Positions 53,449 through 63,105 of a stretch of 64,000 bases of DNA are shown piece by piece. The translations under genes were made by a program, and so were the position numbers. Under the pieces are notes generated by a model that saw only the letters and a list, made by a program, of their open reading frames with translations, was not told the DNA's origin and did no database searches. The DNA is taken from NCBI RefSeq assembly GCF_001686925.1, contig NZ_LVEN01000012.1:341519-405518 (forward strand), written 5' to 3'. Numbering within the stretch: position 1 is the stretch's first letter; each line of letters begins with the position of its first letter. This stretch comes from Flavobacterium piscis. Its GTDB lineage: Bacteria; Bacteroidota; Bacteroidia; Flavobacteriales; Flavobacteriaceae.

Positions 53449-55434
53449 TTATTTGTGATTAACCTCAATTATAAATTCTGAACGTCTGTTTTGCTGATGT
53501 TCCGCTTCTGTACACGGTACACCATTTGAACATTTATTTATTAACCTGGTTTCTCCATATCCTTCAGCACTTACGCGTCCTTTTTCAATTCCATGTGCTA
53601 TGATATACTCCATAGTAGATTTAGCTCTGTTTTGAGATAATTTCATATTAAAATCATCTTTTCCTCTACTGTCCGTATGTGAATTGATTTTGATAGAAAG
53701 ACTAGGGCGAACCTTTAATACTTCAACTACCTTATTCAATTCTCCTTTAGAAGATTCTCTAATTTTATAACCATTATAATCAAAATAAATTGGGTTTAAA
53801 AGAAGCGTTTTTGAAAGATCATCACCTTCAGCTATTGGTACTACCACATTATCAACAATTACCTCCATCTCATTGATAAAATCAAATGAATATTCTCGTT
53901 TTTCTCCTGGTTTAAAAGAAGGAATAATTTGTTCTTTTCCAGTAATTCCAGCTTTAGTGTATACTACTTTATAATCTTTATAAGGCAGCAAACTAATTGA
54001 ATATTTACCCTCTTTGTCACTATAGGATGTTTTCACTTTTTCATTTTGATCATCATAAAGATCAATAGTTACACTTTCTGCCGGTTGTCCGTTTAGATAT
54101 TTCAGCGTACCAAAGGCTATTGGTTTAATTTCAAAGTCAAAAGAAATTGGTTCATTCTCGATAAAACCATAAATATCATCATTGCCGCCACGGTTAGAAG
54201 AAAAATAACCCTTTTTATTTTCTGCCTTATAAGTATAGGCAAAGTCATCTGCATTACTGTTTACGCCGTCTCCAACATTTACAACATGATAAATGCCCGC
54301 TTCATCTTTGACTGCTGCGAATACATCTAAACCTCCAAAGCCTGGATGACCGTCTGAAGAAAAATATAATACTCCATAAGCATCAATAAAAGGATACGTC
54401 TCTCTACCTAATGTATTAATTTCATCTCCTAATTTGGTGATGTCATTCCCAACAAAACCACCTTTTTTAAGACTCACTTTATACAAATCTGAATTACCAA
54501 ATTTGTTATCACGATCTGATGCAAAGTATAATTCTGTTTCGTCAGCATTCAATGCAGGATGCGCAGATGAAAAAGCATCGCTATTAACAGGATAGCCAAG
54601 TTCCTTTATATTGGTCCATTCGCCATTAACATTTTGTGCCACATAAATTTTTAAGAAAGTAGTTCCGTTTTTATCCTCTCCCAGCTTTCCGCCAAAAAAA
54701 TTATTTCTGGTAAAATACATCGTTTTACCATCTTTTGTTATTGCGGGAGTACTTTGATGATATCGTGTATTTACATCTCCTTTTAAAAGAACCGGATTTT
54801 GTAATCCTCCATCAACTGTAACATCGGCTGTGTACAATTTCAAAAACGATTTATCATTCCAGCTGTGTTTACGTTTGATAACGACACCAGTATCTTTTGC
54901 TGATGAATAGATTACTTTACTTTTATTTAAGTAAGAAGTTCCAAAGTCTGAAAATGGTGAGTTCAGTTCTACAGCTTTAACATCATAGCGCTCAGATTGT
55001 TTTTTAAGTTCCGCTAATAATTTTGTCTCACCCCAACTTTCACTTTTATCTTTTTTACCCGTTTTTGTGTAGTACATTTTCATTACTGCTTCGGCTAGTT
55101 TATAATCGTGGCCATTACTTAGGGCTTGAGCATATTTAAAATAGTATTCCGGATCAATATCATTTGATGGTGTTACAATTTTTGCATAACATTGTGCGGC
55201 TTCCGGATAATTTCCGTTATAGTAATAACAATTACCAAGCTTCATGTAAAGTTCCTCCGTATTAGTACCTTTTTTTATTTCTTCCTGATATAATTTAGCT
55301 GCTTCTATAAAAGCAAATTTATTGTAAGCTTCATTTGCTTTTTCCATTTTTTTACTCTGAGCTGCAACATTGTTAACATGCAGCGCGCATACTATCAGAA
55401 AAACAAAAGCAATTTTTATTTTTTTATAAATCAT
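53449..55434 (-). CDS. OmpA-family protein with TPR and PD40 repeats (gliding/T9SS-associated)
   Basis: The 661-residue protein has a signal peptide, TPR-like repeats (about 30-135: ANEAYNKFAFIEAAKLYQEE, LGNCYYYNGNYPEAAQCYAK), PD40/WD40-like beta-propeller repeats (about 215-420: STPAITKDGKTMYFTRNNFF, AHPALNADETELYFASDRDN), a carboxypeptidase-regulatory-like domain and a C-terminal OmpA peptidoglycan-binding domain (INSHTDSRGKDDFNMKLSQN, RVSAEGYGETRLINKC). This is the arrangement found beside PorP/SprF genes in flavobacteria. It anchors a PorP-linked complex to the cell wall. It follows PorP by 20 bases in one operon. Confidence 0.9.
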   Translation of the reverse strand: MIYKKIKIAFVFLIVCALHVNNVAAQSKKMEKANEAYNKFAFIEAAKLYQEEIKKGTNTEELYMKLGNCYYYNGNYPEAAQCYAKIVTPSNDIDPEYYFKYAQALSNGHDYKLAEAVMKMYYTKTGKKDKSESWGETKLLAELKKQSERYDVKAVELNSPFSDFGTSYLNKSKVIYSSAKDTGVVIKRKHSWNDKSFLKLYTADVTVDGGLQNPVLLKGDVNTRYHQSTPAITKDGKTMYFTRNNFFGGKLGEDKNGTTFLKIYVAQNVNGEWTNIKELGYPVNSDAFSSAHPALNADETELYFASDRDNKFGNSDLYKVSLKKGGFVGNDITKLGDEINTLGRETYPFIDAYGVLYFSSDGHPGFGGLDVFAAVKDEAGIYHVVNVGDGVNSNADDFAYTYKAENKKGYFSSNRGGNDDIYGFIENEPISFDFEIKPIAFGTLKYLNGQPAESVTIDLYDDQNEKVKTSYSDKEGKYSISLLPYKDYKVVYTKAGITGKEQIIPSFKPGEKREYSFDFINEMEVIVDNVVVPIAEGDDLSKTLLLNPIYFDYNGYKIRESSKGELNKVVEVLKVRPSLSIKINSHTDSRGKDDFNMKLSQNRAKSTMEYIIAHGIEKGRVSAEGYGETRLINKCSNGVPCTEAEHQQNRRSEFIIEVNHK

Positions 55435-55454
55435 CTTATTTTTATTAAGAGTTA

Positions 55455-56369
55455 TTAGAAGAATCTTGGACTAACTAGTCTGGTTTTAGATTTACTTAAC
55501 AAATCAAATCTTAAAAATATCTCATGAGATCCTGAATTATAATTTCCAAGATTTGTGATATCGCGATCATATGCATATCCTATTTGAATACCGTCTGTTA
55601 CCTGAAAACCAGCTAAACCACTAACACCTGCATCCCAACGGTATGCTGCTCCAAGCGTTAATTTATCATTGATCAAGAAGTTAGCCGACATATCGACCGC
55701 AACAGGGGCGCCCACAACAAACTTAGCCAAGACTGCAGGTTTAAATCTTAAATACGGATTAATATCAAAAACATATCCTCCCATAAAGTAATAATGGGCT
55801 TTTGTTGAATATACAGATGCTGCAACATCATCATAAAAGTTTGTTTTTAATAATTTAGGAACAGAGATTCCCGCATACCATTTAAAAGTGTGAAAATAAA
55901 CCCCTGCCCCAACATTAGGCGAAAATTGAGATTCCACCCCTGTCATAGTCGGATCTTCATATTCACGATTTGTTTTATTGTAATCCACTTCAAAATTGTC
56001 AAAACCTCCAGAGATACCAAATGAAACTTTTAATTCATCTGACGGCATAATAGTGTAAGCGTAGTTAACTGTAAAACCGGTATTTTTTGTTGGCCCAATT
56101 TGATCACTTACTATATTTAAACCCAATCCATTACCATGATATCCTAATGGCGTTTGAACTGAAAAATTCATCGTTTTTGGTGCTCCATCTAAACCCACCC
56201 ATTGTGTCCTGTATAGCGCCATGGCGCTTAAAACTTCTCTTGAACCTGTATAACCAGGATTAAAAGTCATAGTATTGTACATGTATTGAGAATATTGCGA
56301 TTCCTGTTGCGCAGAAGCCCCGAGAATGCCTAAAAACAATAATGATACTATATAAAAATGCTTTTTCAT
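55455..56369 (-). CDS. PorP/SprF-family type IX secretion system membrane protein
   Basis: The 304-residue protein has a signal peptide and the PorP/SprF pattern: QESQYSQYMYNTMTFNPGYT, GLDGAPKTMNFSVQTPLGYH, LNIVSDQIGPTKNTGF and DGIQIGYAYDRDITNLGNYN, then GSHEIFLRFD. PorP/SprF proteins are outer-membrane barrels that help place T9SS type-B cargo on the cell surface. It lies between an OmpA-like gene and the gene of a type-B cargo, a common three-gene module. The three genes have gaps of 20 and 35 bases. Confidence 0.94.
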   Translation of the reverse strand: MKKHFYIVSLLFLGILGASAQQESQYSQYMYNTMTFNPGYTGSREVLSAMALYRTQWVGLDGAPKTMNFSVQTPLGYHGNGLGLNIVSDQIGPTKNTGFTVNYAYTIMPSDELKVSFGISGGFDNFEVDYNKTNREYEDPTMTGVESQFSPNVGAGVYFHTFKWYAGISVPKLLKTNFYDDVAASVYSTKAHYYFMGGYVFDINPYLRFKPAVLAKFVVGAPVAVDMSANFLINDKLTLGAAYRWDAGVSGLAGFQVTDGIQIGYAYDRDITNLGNYNSGSHEIFLRFDLLSKSKTRLVSPRFF

Positions 56370-56404
56370 TATATCTTTTTATTACGTTCTATTTATTGAT
56401 TTAA

Positions 56405-57706
56405 TTATTGATTATTTATATACAGATAGCCCGATTTTTCGACTACCCTTTGTGTATTATTATATTTTAAAATGTAGAAATAAGTTCCTGTTGGAAGTTT
56501 TTCATTTCTATTTATAGTAGCACGTCCATCTGAATATCCTCTAAACATGTTATCTGATTCGTTATACGATTTTGTTTCAAAAACTTTAACTCCCCAACGG
56601 TTATAAATTTCAACTTCGTTGTCTGGATATTTGTCTATTCCTTTTATATGGAAACTATCATTAATTCCATCCCCATTAGGAGACACAGCATTGTAAACAA
56701 TCAGATCAGTTGGGCCATCGTCTGTTTTCTTAACAATTGCCATGGTGAAAATTCCGTAACCGGTAACCTGTGAGGTTAAAAGTTGTTCATAAACTTTACT
56801 TTGGCTTGGATCACTCAATTCTCCTTTGCAACTCATCCATTTTTGCAGTTTTTCATCCCAGCGTACTATTGCCAGTTCTGTATTTGCATCTTTGTCAAAA
56901 AATGCCGAGGGAGTAGTTGCTCTGTCTAAAGTTAAACTCAGTACAATTTTTTCATCACCGCTGTCTTGTGTAACTTTCCAGTATTCGGCATCGTTTATTG
57001 CTAAAATTATTTCCTCTTTTTTATCATGAGGATAAAGAACATCTGAATTTTGATAAAAATATTGAGTACTGAATGTATTTTTTTCAGAAGAAGACGAGGC
57101 ATCGTATGATGGCCTAAAATACAGCTGATTTCCAATAGGGAATTCAAACATTGCCTTTCCCTTTTTTTGCACCATTCCATCTATAAAACTTTGATTTCCT
57201 GCATTTAAATGTGAGGCATTTTCATCAAAAATCACTTTACCATCGTAGTCAGCTGCATTGACAATTCCATTTTGAAAGTCAGTCGTATTTGCTACTTCAA
57301 TTGTTGTTTTAAGATCAAAGGGAACTACGGAAGCCAGATTGTCAAACACAATGTTTTTGAAGGTGGCTATTGTCGATCCGGAGATTTGTTGTGGCTGTGA
57401 TCCGGTAAAAAAGGTGCTGCCAAACTTTTCTTTTGTAAAAGATACTTTACCATTATTATTCCAGTTATTGAAAATATACAGATTACCGTCATTGACAAAA
57501 TCACCTGAAGTTTCATTTTCATAATCCATATAAACCGAAACAATGGTTTTGTCTGCTATTTGTACATCCCCTTTGTTAATTAATTGTGCCTGTGTCTTTT
57601 GATAACTCAATAGACCAACAAGAAGGCCTATTGCATAAAGTGAACCTTTACCATTTAACAAAATTAAATTGGGTTGGTTATCTATTTTACAGAAATTATT
57701 TTTCAT
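56405..57706 (-). CDS. T9SS type-B cargo protein (gliding-motility C-terminal domain)
   Basis: The 433-residue secreted protein ends in the gliding-motility-associated C-terminal domain used as a type IX secretion signal: VYNAVSPNGDGINDSFHIKG, NEVEIYNRWGVKVFETKSYN, and PTGTYFYILKYNN with the last strand SGYLYI. The N-terminal part is a beta-rich passenger with DGKVIFDENASHLNAGN and FEFPIGN-like motifs. Its signal peptide start is either the first Met or a later one; the first 35 residues contain a membrane-like segment. It is first in the operon with PorP and OmpA, and it is probably their cargo. A TAnnTTTG box (TAATTTTG, 57756-57763) lies 50 bases upstream. Confidence 0.9.
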   Translation of the reverse strand: MKNNFCKIDNQPNLILLNGKGSLYAIGLLVGLLSYQKTQAQLINKGDVQIADKTIVSVYMDYENETSGDFVNDGNLYIFNNWNNNGKVSFTKEKFGSTFFTGSQPQQISGSTIATFKNIVFDNLASVVPFDLKTTIEVANTTDFQNGIVNAADYDGKVIFDENASHLNAGNQSFIDGMVQKKGKAMFEFPIGNQLYFRPSYDASSSSEKNTFSTQYFYQNSDVLYPHDKKEEIILAINDAEYWKVTQDSGDEKIVLSLTLDRATTPSAFFDKDANTELAIVRWDEKLQKWMSCKGELSDPSQSKVYEQLLTSQVTGYGIFTMAIVKKTDDGPTDLIVYNAVSPNGDGINDSFHIKGIDKYPDNEVEIYNRWGVKVFETKSYNESDNMFRGYSDGRATINRNEKLPTGTYFYILKYNNTQRVVEKSGYLYINNQ

Positions 57707-58080
57707 ACATATTTTTTTAACTTTTTTCTAAAAATTGCATCTTAAAATTAGAAGACAAAATTAGGTTAATAGCAAAGCTTGCTTATCCCTTAAAAGTCAT
57801 TGATGTATTAAATAAAGACAATAAAATCAGTGCTTTTTATTCAGGGACACTTATTGAAAAACTTGATTATCAACAAGCAACTTATATCTTTCCATAGCAC
57901 TCTTAGTAATGCGTTTCAAAAAAATGAAAAAACAGAGTTCCGGCTTTAAAAAATAGCTGTTGCAGCTTAAACATACAGTGTTTCGGAGTATCCCAGCCTA
58001 CCCGATTCATTGAAAAGTTGTGCAAAAAAAAAGAGCTCACAAAATGTGTAAGCTCTCCAAAAATTTAATTATTTAATTAT
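57707..58080. other. Intergenic gap with promoter box and terminator
   Basis: It holds the -7 box for the cargo operon (57756-57763, minus strand) and a hairpin at 58032-58056 (AGAGCT / AGCTCT core) that ends the gene to the right. No gene is seen in the 374 bases. Confidence 0.6.
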
Positions 58081-59391
58081 CTAATTTAAAATATGCGCAT
58101 CTGCGAGATGGGCATAACGCCCTGTAATAATTCCGTTTTCGTCGATTACAAAAATGGTTGGGGTGCCAATGACACCAAAACTGATAAAATTATAACCAGC
58201 CTGCCCTCTGAAATCGCTGAATTTTTTCTTCCACGGAAAACGGTCTGCATTTTTTTGATATTCTGCAGGATCTACATCTGAGGCTGCTGTCACTATTTCA
58301 TACCCTTTTTTCTGAAGTTCCTGGTAATTACCTATTAAGAGATTGATTTCGTTATCGCAATTGTTGCAGCCTGTTTCATAAAACACTAATAATGTTTTTT
58401 GCTTTTTGTCAAAACTATAATTTCCTTCTTTCCATATCAGTTCAGGAGCTTTCATGCCGGTTTGAGGTCCTCCCATAGCGGCTAATAAATTATGTCCTGG
58501 ATTTTCAATTTTTCCTGATGTTCCAATATAGGTTCCTATAGAACTTACCAGTTCGTCTTTACCTGCCTTAGATAGCATAACCACAAGCTTATCTGCAAAT
58601 GAAGTATATACCGGTTTTGATGGAATGCGTTCTAATATAGCCTTAGCATCTTCCACTAAAAGATTGTCATTTTTTACAACATTATTATGCATTGTAAACC
58701 AACTTGAAATAACAGGGCTCCATAAATTACTAGTGTAAAGCCATTCCATATTGACCTTGTTTCGAAAAAAATCCCTGTACTGCTGACTTTTCTCTGTTTC
58801 GTTTTGATCCAGGCTACTGCCTATACCCATCAAAAAATTATTGATTTCAATGAATCGCGATGCGTAAAGTTTGCTTTGTTCAGTATCCAACTGAACAGCT
58901 TTAAAACGCTGTTTTAATTTTCCATATTCTGTTTCCAGACCTGGATAAAGACTTTCCTCCTTTGCATAGAGTTGCAAAGCTGCATTTATAACGCTAGCTT
59001 TTTCAAGTAATTGCTGCTGCTCTTGATATTGTTTTATCAAAAATTCATTTTCTTGCGATCCTACGAATTTTATGTTATCTAAAGTAGGTTGTGCTTCGTT
59101 ACAGCTTATCGTAAAATTTTCGTTATTTATTATTATATCAATTCCCCCTCCTTCTTTAAGTTGGAAAGATGACATGCCCACATAGCCTTTTTGCGACAGT
59201 GGCAACTTCAATACTGTCTTCCCTTTACTGTCAAGTTTACCTTTTGCTATAATAGTATCCTTTTTATCGCCTTTAGTAATTGCGTAAGTATAATCCTTGC
59301 CTCCAAAATGTGGCAATGACAAATGAATTGTTTGGGCTTCTATACTGCTTATTAAACAAATGCTTATTAACACTATAAAAATATTTTTCAT
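58081..59391 (-). CDS. Thioredoxin-fold (TlpA-like) periplasmic protein
   Basis: The 436-residue protein has a signal peptide (MKNIFIVLISICLISSIEAQ), a beta-rich N-terminal region of DUF4369 type (about 20-120), a helical middle and a C-terminal thioredoxin domain: TLLVFYETGCNNCDNEINLL (active site C-N-N-C) and VIGTPTIFVIDENGIITG with the cis-proline. The C-x-x-C with Asn-Asn is unusual compared with the C-G-P-C of the gene at 45 kb and suggests a different redox partner. It stands between the T9SS cargo operon and the large surface protein, with its own terminator. Confidence 0.85.
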   Translation of the reverse strand: MKNIFIVLISICLISSIEAQTIHLSLPHFGGKDYTYAITKGDKKDTIIAKGKLDSKGKTVLKLPLSQKGYVGMSSFQLKEGGGIDIIINNENFTISCNEAQPTLDNIKFVGSQENEFLIKQYQEQQQLLEKASVINAALQLYAKEESLYPGLETEYGKLKQRFKAVQLDTEQSKLYASRFIEINNFLMGIGSSLDQNETEKSQQYRDFFRNKVNMEWLYTSNLWSPVISSWFTMHNNVVKNDNLLVEDAKAILERIPSKPVYTSFADKLVVMLSKAGKDELVSSIGTYIGTSGKIENPGHNLLAAMGGPQTGMKAPELIWKEGNYSFDKKQKTLLVFYETGCNNCDNEINLLIGNYQELQKKGYEIVTAASDVDPAEYQKNADRFPWKKKFSDFRGQAGYNFISFGVIGTPTIFVIDENGIITGRYAHLADAHILN

Positions 59392-59539
59392 ATTTGTGCT
59401 ATTATTTATTAATTTTCAAGTTTATTCTTTTTAAGAAAAAAGATGCTGTTTAAAGTATAGCAAATTTCATAATGATACTATTAAAAAAACTATTCCCTCC
59501 CTGCAAAAAAATGCTGGTAGGGAATAGCAAAATTATTCC

Positions 59540-62500
59540 TTATTCTTCTATGCAACGTACAGAATATGGAATATTACGGCCACTATCCATCATAACTGTC
59601 ATAGTACTATTAAAATAAAATAAATATGATGATTGGTTGTAGCCACCTGCCATACCAGTACTGCACCAATAATATCCATTTTGGTTACGGTATGAGGTGC
59701 TATTTGTAGCGTTCTCATACAAACCAGAAGCTGGTAAGAACAACGAGCTTCCAAACATTATACCTGAATTGTAGTTATTTATACCCACATTCCATGAACC
59801 TACACGAGAAATGGTATTATTTTTTGTTATTCCTGTCAACTGGTCTTTGCTAGGTACTTTGTATCCAGCAGGACAAGGATCGTTAGCTGTTCTTGAAGTA
59901 TCACTCCATGCATCGTAGTTTGCATAGAAATACTTATTGTAGTTAGGTAATTTTCCTTCGCCATTTTGTGGTGCTTTTGCTGCAGGATCATGTGTTCCAT
60001 ATGTGTAATAGGCACCATTTATACTAATTGATGGAGTGTTAGGATCTGCACTTTCATCAGCACCAAGGTTGTGACACATAAAATTTTTCCAAACTCCTGC
60101 TGCTACAAATGCTCCACAGCAAGCACAATCCTGAATTTTTACATTTACCGGTACAGAAAAATCGTTAGTACCATCATTATATACTGCATAAATTTTTACA
60201 TTTACTGCCTGAGAAGTAGTTGTGCCATAAACAATACTTCCCACATCACTCAATGTTGTTTTATAGGTAACTGAAAGGGTTACCACCTTACTGTCGCTTA
60301 CCGGTCCGGGAATTGCTACAGCGTCAGCATTGGTGCTTTGCACGGCACCCAAAGGATCTACAATCACAAAACGAAGGTTTTTCTTTGTACCTGTTGCACT
60401 TGCGGTAAACACGTAAGGCTGTACATTTTGTGTCTGAAAATTAGTCATATTAGCATTACGCCCCACTTGTGTTCCACATTCACCACCGTAATTAGATTTA
60501 TTGATATCAAAACATGTTTTTCCTGAAAATATACCTGAACCCGGAGTAAGGGTACTTGGATCTGGAGTTACAATTACTGTAAATAAAGGAGAAGTTCCTT
60601 GGAAGTTACCCTGACAACCATTTGTTACCACACAATATAAATAAACAGTAGCAGGGCTTGCTGTTGCAGGAACAAAATTAACTGTCGCACTTGTAGCAGC
60701 GCTAAGGGCTGATCCACCAGTAGTAGAAGCCGTTGTATTAGTATACCATTGGTACGTTTGTTGATTACCATTACTTACTGCAACCTTTGCCTGTACTCCG
60801 TAACCTGCAACAGTAGAAAAAGTGGTTTGGGAAGCTGCAGACACTACAGGTGTTGGACATGCAGCACTCAATAAAATTGTTTTATTTATTTCCTCAGAAG
60901 TACCACAAGCATTGGTTGCCTTAACTTTAATATTAACTGTAGTACCGCTTGAAGGATAAGTCACACTAATACTTGCACCTGTACCAATAAAAGTTGCCCC
61001 ACCGTCTACTGACCATGCATAAGTTGCAGGTCCATTTTCGATAGCCACCTGATAAGTAAGTTTATCACCAAAATTTGCTGTAGTACTGGTTGTTACCCAG
61101 CTTAATACCGGCATACTAGATACTTCAGTTGCAATTTTCTTTGTTGCAATTCCACTTATACACCCTTTAACATTTGTAACTGTTGCAGTATACACTGCAC
61201 CCGGCTCTGTTGCTGTAATAGTTTGCGTAGTTTCTGGTATTAAAGTACCGTTTTTATACCATTGATAAGTGAAATTACCCGTTTCTTTTGGTACCACGGT
61301 TAAGTCTGCTGCGCCATCGCAAATTACTCCATTTCCTGTAATAGTAGGAGTTCCCGGAGCTGAACCGCCTGTAATAGATACTTCATTACTTCTTGTTTCA
61401 ACCGGACAAGCGGCACCACTATTATCTGTTGCCACCATACGAAGTAATATGCTAGTTTGTCCTGCAGGAATCATATATGGACTGGTAATGATAGTTTCAT
61501 CATTATACCAGGTATAAGAAACTCCCGCTTGTGGGTTATTTACTTTTAGTATTAAACTTCCTCCGGAACAAAAAGAATTTACCAGATTAATAGGCGTATT
61601 ATTTACTAATACGTTAGCCGCAGTAATTGTAATTGGAGTTCCAGTAGGAATTACTACTATTGCTGAAACTGTATTGGAAGGTTTGCTGTAACAACCACCG
61701 TTGCCCGCTGCTGCAAACCAGTCTCCTGCATCTGCAGTTCCTGTTAGCGTAATTTTTGCACCTGTTTTAGAAGTATCTAAAATTCCATTTTTAAACCATG
61801 CAACTGCACCAGAAGCTCCTACTGCTGTTAAAGTGATAGTACCGCTTGGTCCGCAAATCATTCCGTTATTTGAAGCAATAATGGTACTGATAATTGAAGG
61901 AGCCGTTCCTGATTCTTTAATAATTCGCTCATTGCTGGCACTTACATTACAGCCAGCTGCACCCAGAGAAATGTTATACGTACCATTTAAAGTGGCTACA
62001 TAATAATTAACTCCACGCGCTACTTCAATACCGTTACGAGTCCAGATAATTTCATCTAAATTAGCGCTATCTACAGGCACTGATAAATATACAGCACCAC
62101 CTTTACATAAATTTAAAGTACTATTGCCCGGGCTGATTGCTGGCGCAGTTCCTAATGCTTCACAGGTTACCCCATTTTGCATAAAGATAAAATCTTTGTA
62201 TTGGTTTGTACAAGAATTTGTAACTCTCACTAATACGGAGTGAGGTGTTACTGAATCATTTTGGTTAAAGTTTACTTTAAATGTACCAGCATTCGCATTT
62301 ACATCGCTTAACATAGCATATTCATTTCCTGCTACGATCGCCATTGCAAAAGGTCCATTAGGACAATCCGGGTCTGCTACCGTAAACGTCTGGTCGCAGC
62401 CTGTTCCATCAGCCGCTACATTTGTACATGGCTGAGGACTTATCGTAGTCTGGCTTGTGCCTTCACATAAACTAATCCAACGATTGCTATTCCAATATTC

Positions 62501-62779
62501 CACACAATTTGTAGTGGTATTATAAATTGAAAGACCGTTTGATAATCCTTTTTTACTTGGATCAGAAATAGCAGCAAGTGCTAAAGTATTTCTTTGAGCA
62601 GTAGTCAATTGCGGTAAACGCAATCCTCCTTTGCCATTACTAATTACTTCAAGTGCTGAAAATGCTTCAGCGGTTTTAGGAATACCATTTGTGTTTCCTA
62701 AGGTAACCTGCGCACTACTATTGGATGTAAAGAAAACAGCCAATAAGAAGAGCCAAAGACTAAATAGATTATTTTTCAT
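59540..62779 (-). CDS. Large secreted Ig-like repeat protein with C-terminal FISUMP domain
   Basis: The 1079-residue protein has a signal peptide (LFLLAVFFTSNSSAQ) and the N-terminal block common in flavobacterial surface proteins (VISNGKGGLRLPQLTTAQRN). Residues about 215-740 contain several Ig/PKD-like repeats (NFTYQWYKNGTLIPETTQTI, KVNNPQAGVSYTWYNDETII, VSNGNQQTYQWYTNTTASTT). The last 190 residues are a FISUMP domain (WKNFMCHNLGADESADPNTP, DPCPAGYKVPSKDQLTGITK, NGYYWCSTGMAGGYNQS). No T9SS C-terminal domain is seen, so the export route is not clear. It is likely an adhesin or matrix protein. Confidence 0.85.
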   Translation of the reverse strand: MKNNLFSLWLFLLAVFFTSNSSAQVTLGNTNGIPKTAEAFSALEVISNGKGGLRLPQLTTAQRNTLALAAISDPSKKGLSNGLSIYNTTTNCVEYWNSNRWISLCEGTSQTTISPQPCTNVAADGTGCDQTFTVADPDCPNGPFAMAIVAGNEYAMLSDVNANAGTFKVNFNQNDSVTPHSVLVRVTNSCTNQYKDFIFMQNGVTCEALGTAPAISPGNSTLNLCKGGAVYLSVPVDSANLDEIIWTRNGIEVARGVNYYVATLNGTYNISLGAAGCNVSASNERIIKESGTAPSIISTIIASNNGMICGPSGTITLTAVGASGAVAWFKNGILDTSKTGAKITLTGTADAGDWFAAAGNGGCYSKPSNTVSAIVVIPTGTPITITAANVLVNNTPINLVNSFCSGGSLILKVNNPQAGVSYTWYNDETIITSPYMIPAGQTSILLRMVATDNSGAACPVETRSNEVSITGGSAPGTPTITGNGVICDGAADLTVVPKETGNFTYQWYKNGTLIPETTQTITATEPGAVYTATVTNVKGCISGIATKKIATEVSSMPVLSWVTTSTTANFGDKLTYQVAIENGPATYAWSVDGGATFIGTGASISVTYPSSGTTVNIKVKATNACGTSEEINKTILLSAACPTPVVSAASQTTFSTVAGYGVQAKVAVSNGNQQTYQWYTNTTASTTGGSALSAATSATVNFVPATASPATVYLYCVVTNGCQGNFQGTSPLFTVIVTPDPSTLTPGSGIFSGKTCFDINKSNYGGECGTQVGRNANMTNFQTQNVQPYVFTASATGTKKNLRFVIVDPLGAVQSTNADAVAIPGPVSDSKVVTLSVTYKTTLSDVGSIVYGTTTSQAVNVKIYAVYNDGTNDFSVPVNVKIQDCACCGAFVAAGVWKNFMCHNLGADESADPNTPSISINGAYYTYGTHDPAAKAPQNGEGKLPNYNKYFYANYDAWSDTSRTANDPCPAGYKVPSKDQLTGITKNNTISRVGSWNVGINNYNSGIMFGSSLFLPASGLYENATNSTSYRNQNGYYWCSTGMAGGYNQSSYLFYFNSTMTVMMDSGRNIPYSVRCIEE

Positions 62780-63105
62780 TAGTTCTTAAATTACATTTAT
62801 ACTTATTCGATTTTATCTGAGAATAAATCTCTTTATTCAAGTACACTTTAATTTAAAATGGTATCCATTTACAACATAAAGGTACATTAAAAAACTATTA
62901 ATCAGTATATTATGATAAAACCACTTTAACATTCTCTCGTGTTTTTATACTAAAACACTATCATAAGTCAAGGAAATTCTAAAATTCTTATTACTAGTTT
63001 TATATTAAATCTCTTAAAAGAGTTAGATTAATTTGTGATTTTAAAACTTCAGTTCCAGGTTGTTAAACAAGTAACAACCTGTAAACTGAGTTTATAATTT
63101 AACTA
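62780..63105. other. Intergenic gap between surface protein genes
   Basis: The 326 bases are AT-rich. The only structure is a hairpin AGGTTGTTA / TAACAACCT at about 63057-63080 near the stop of the right-hand gene, a possible weak terminator. Nothing else is seen. Confidence 0.4.
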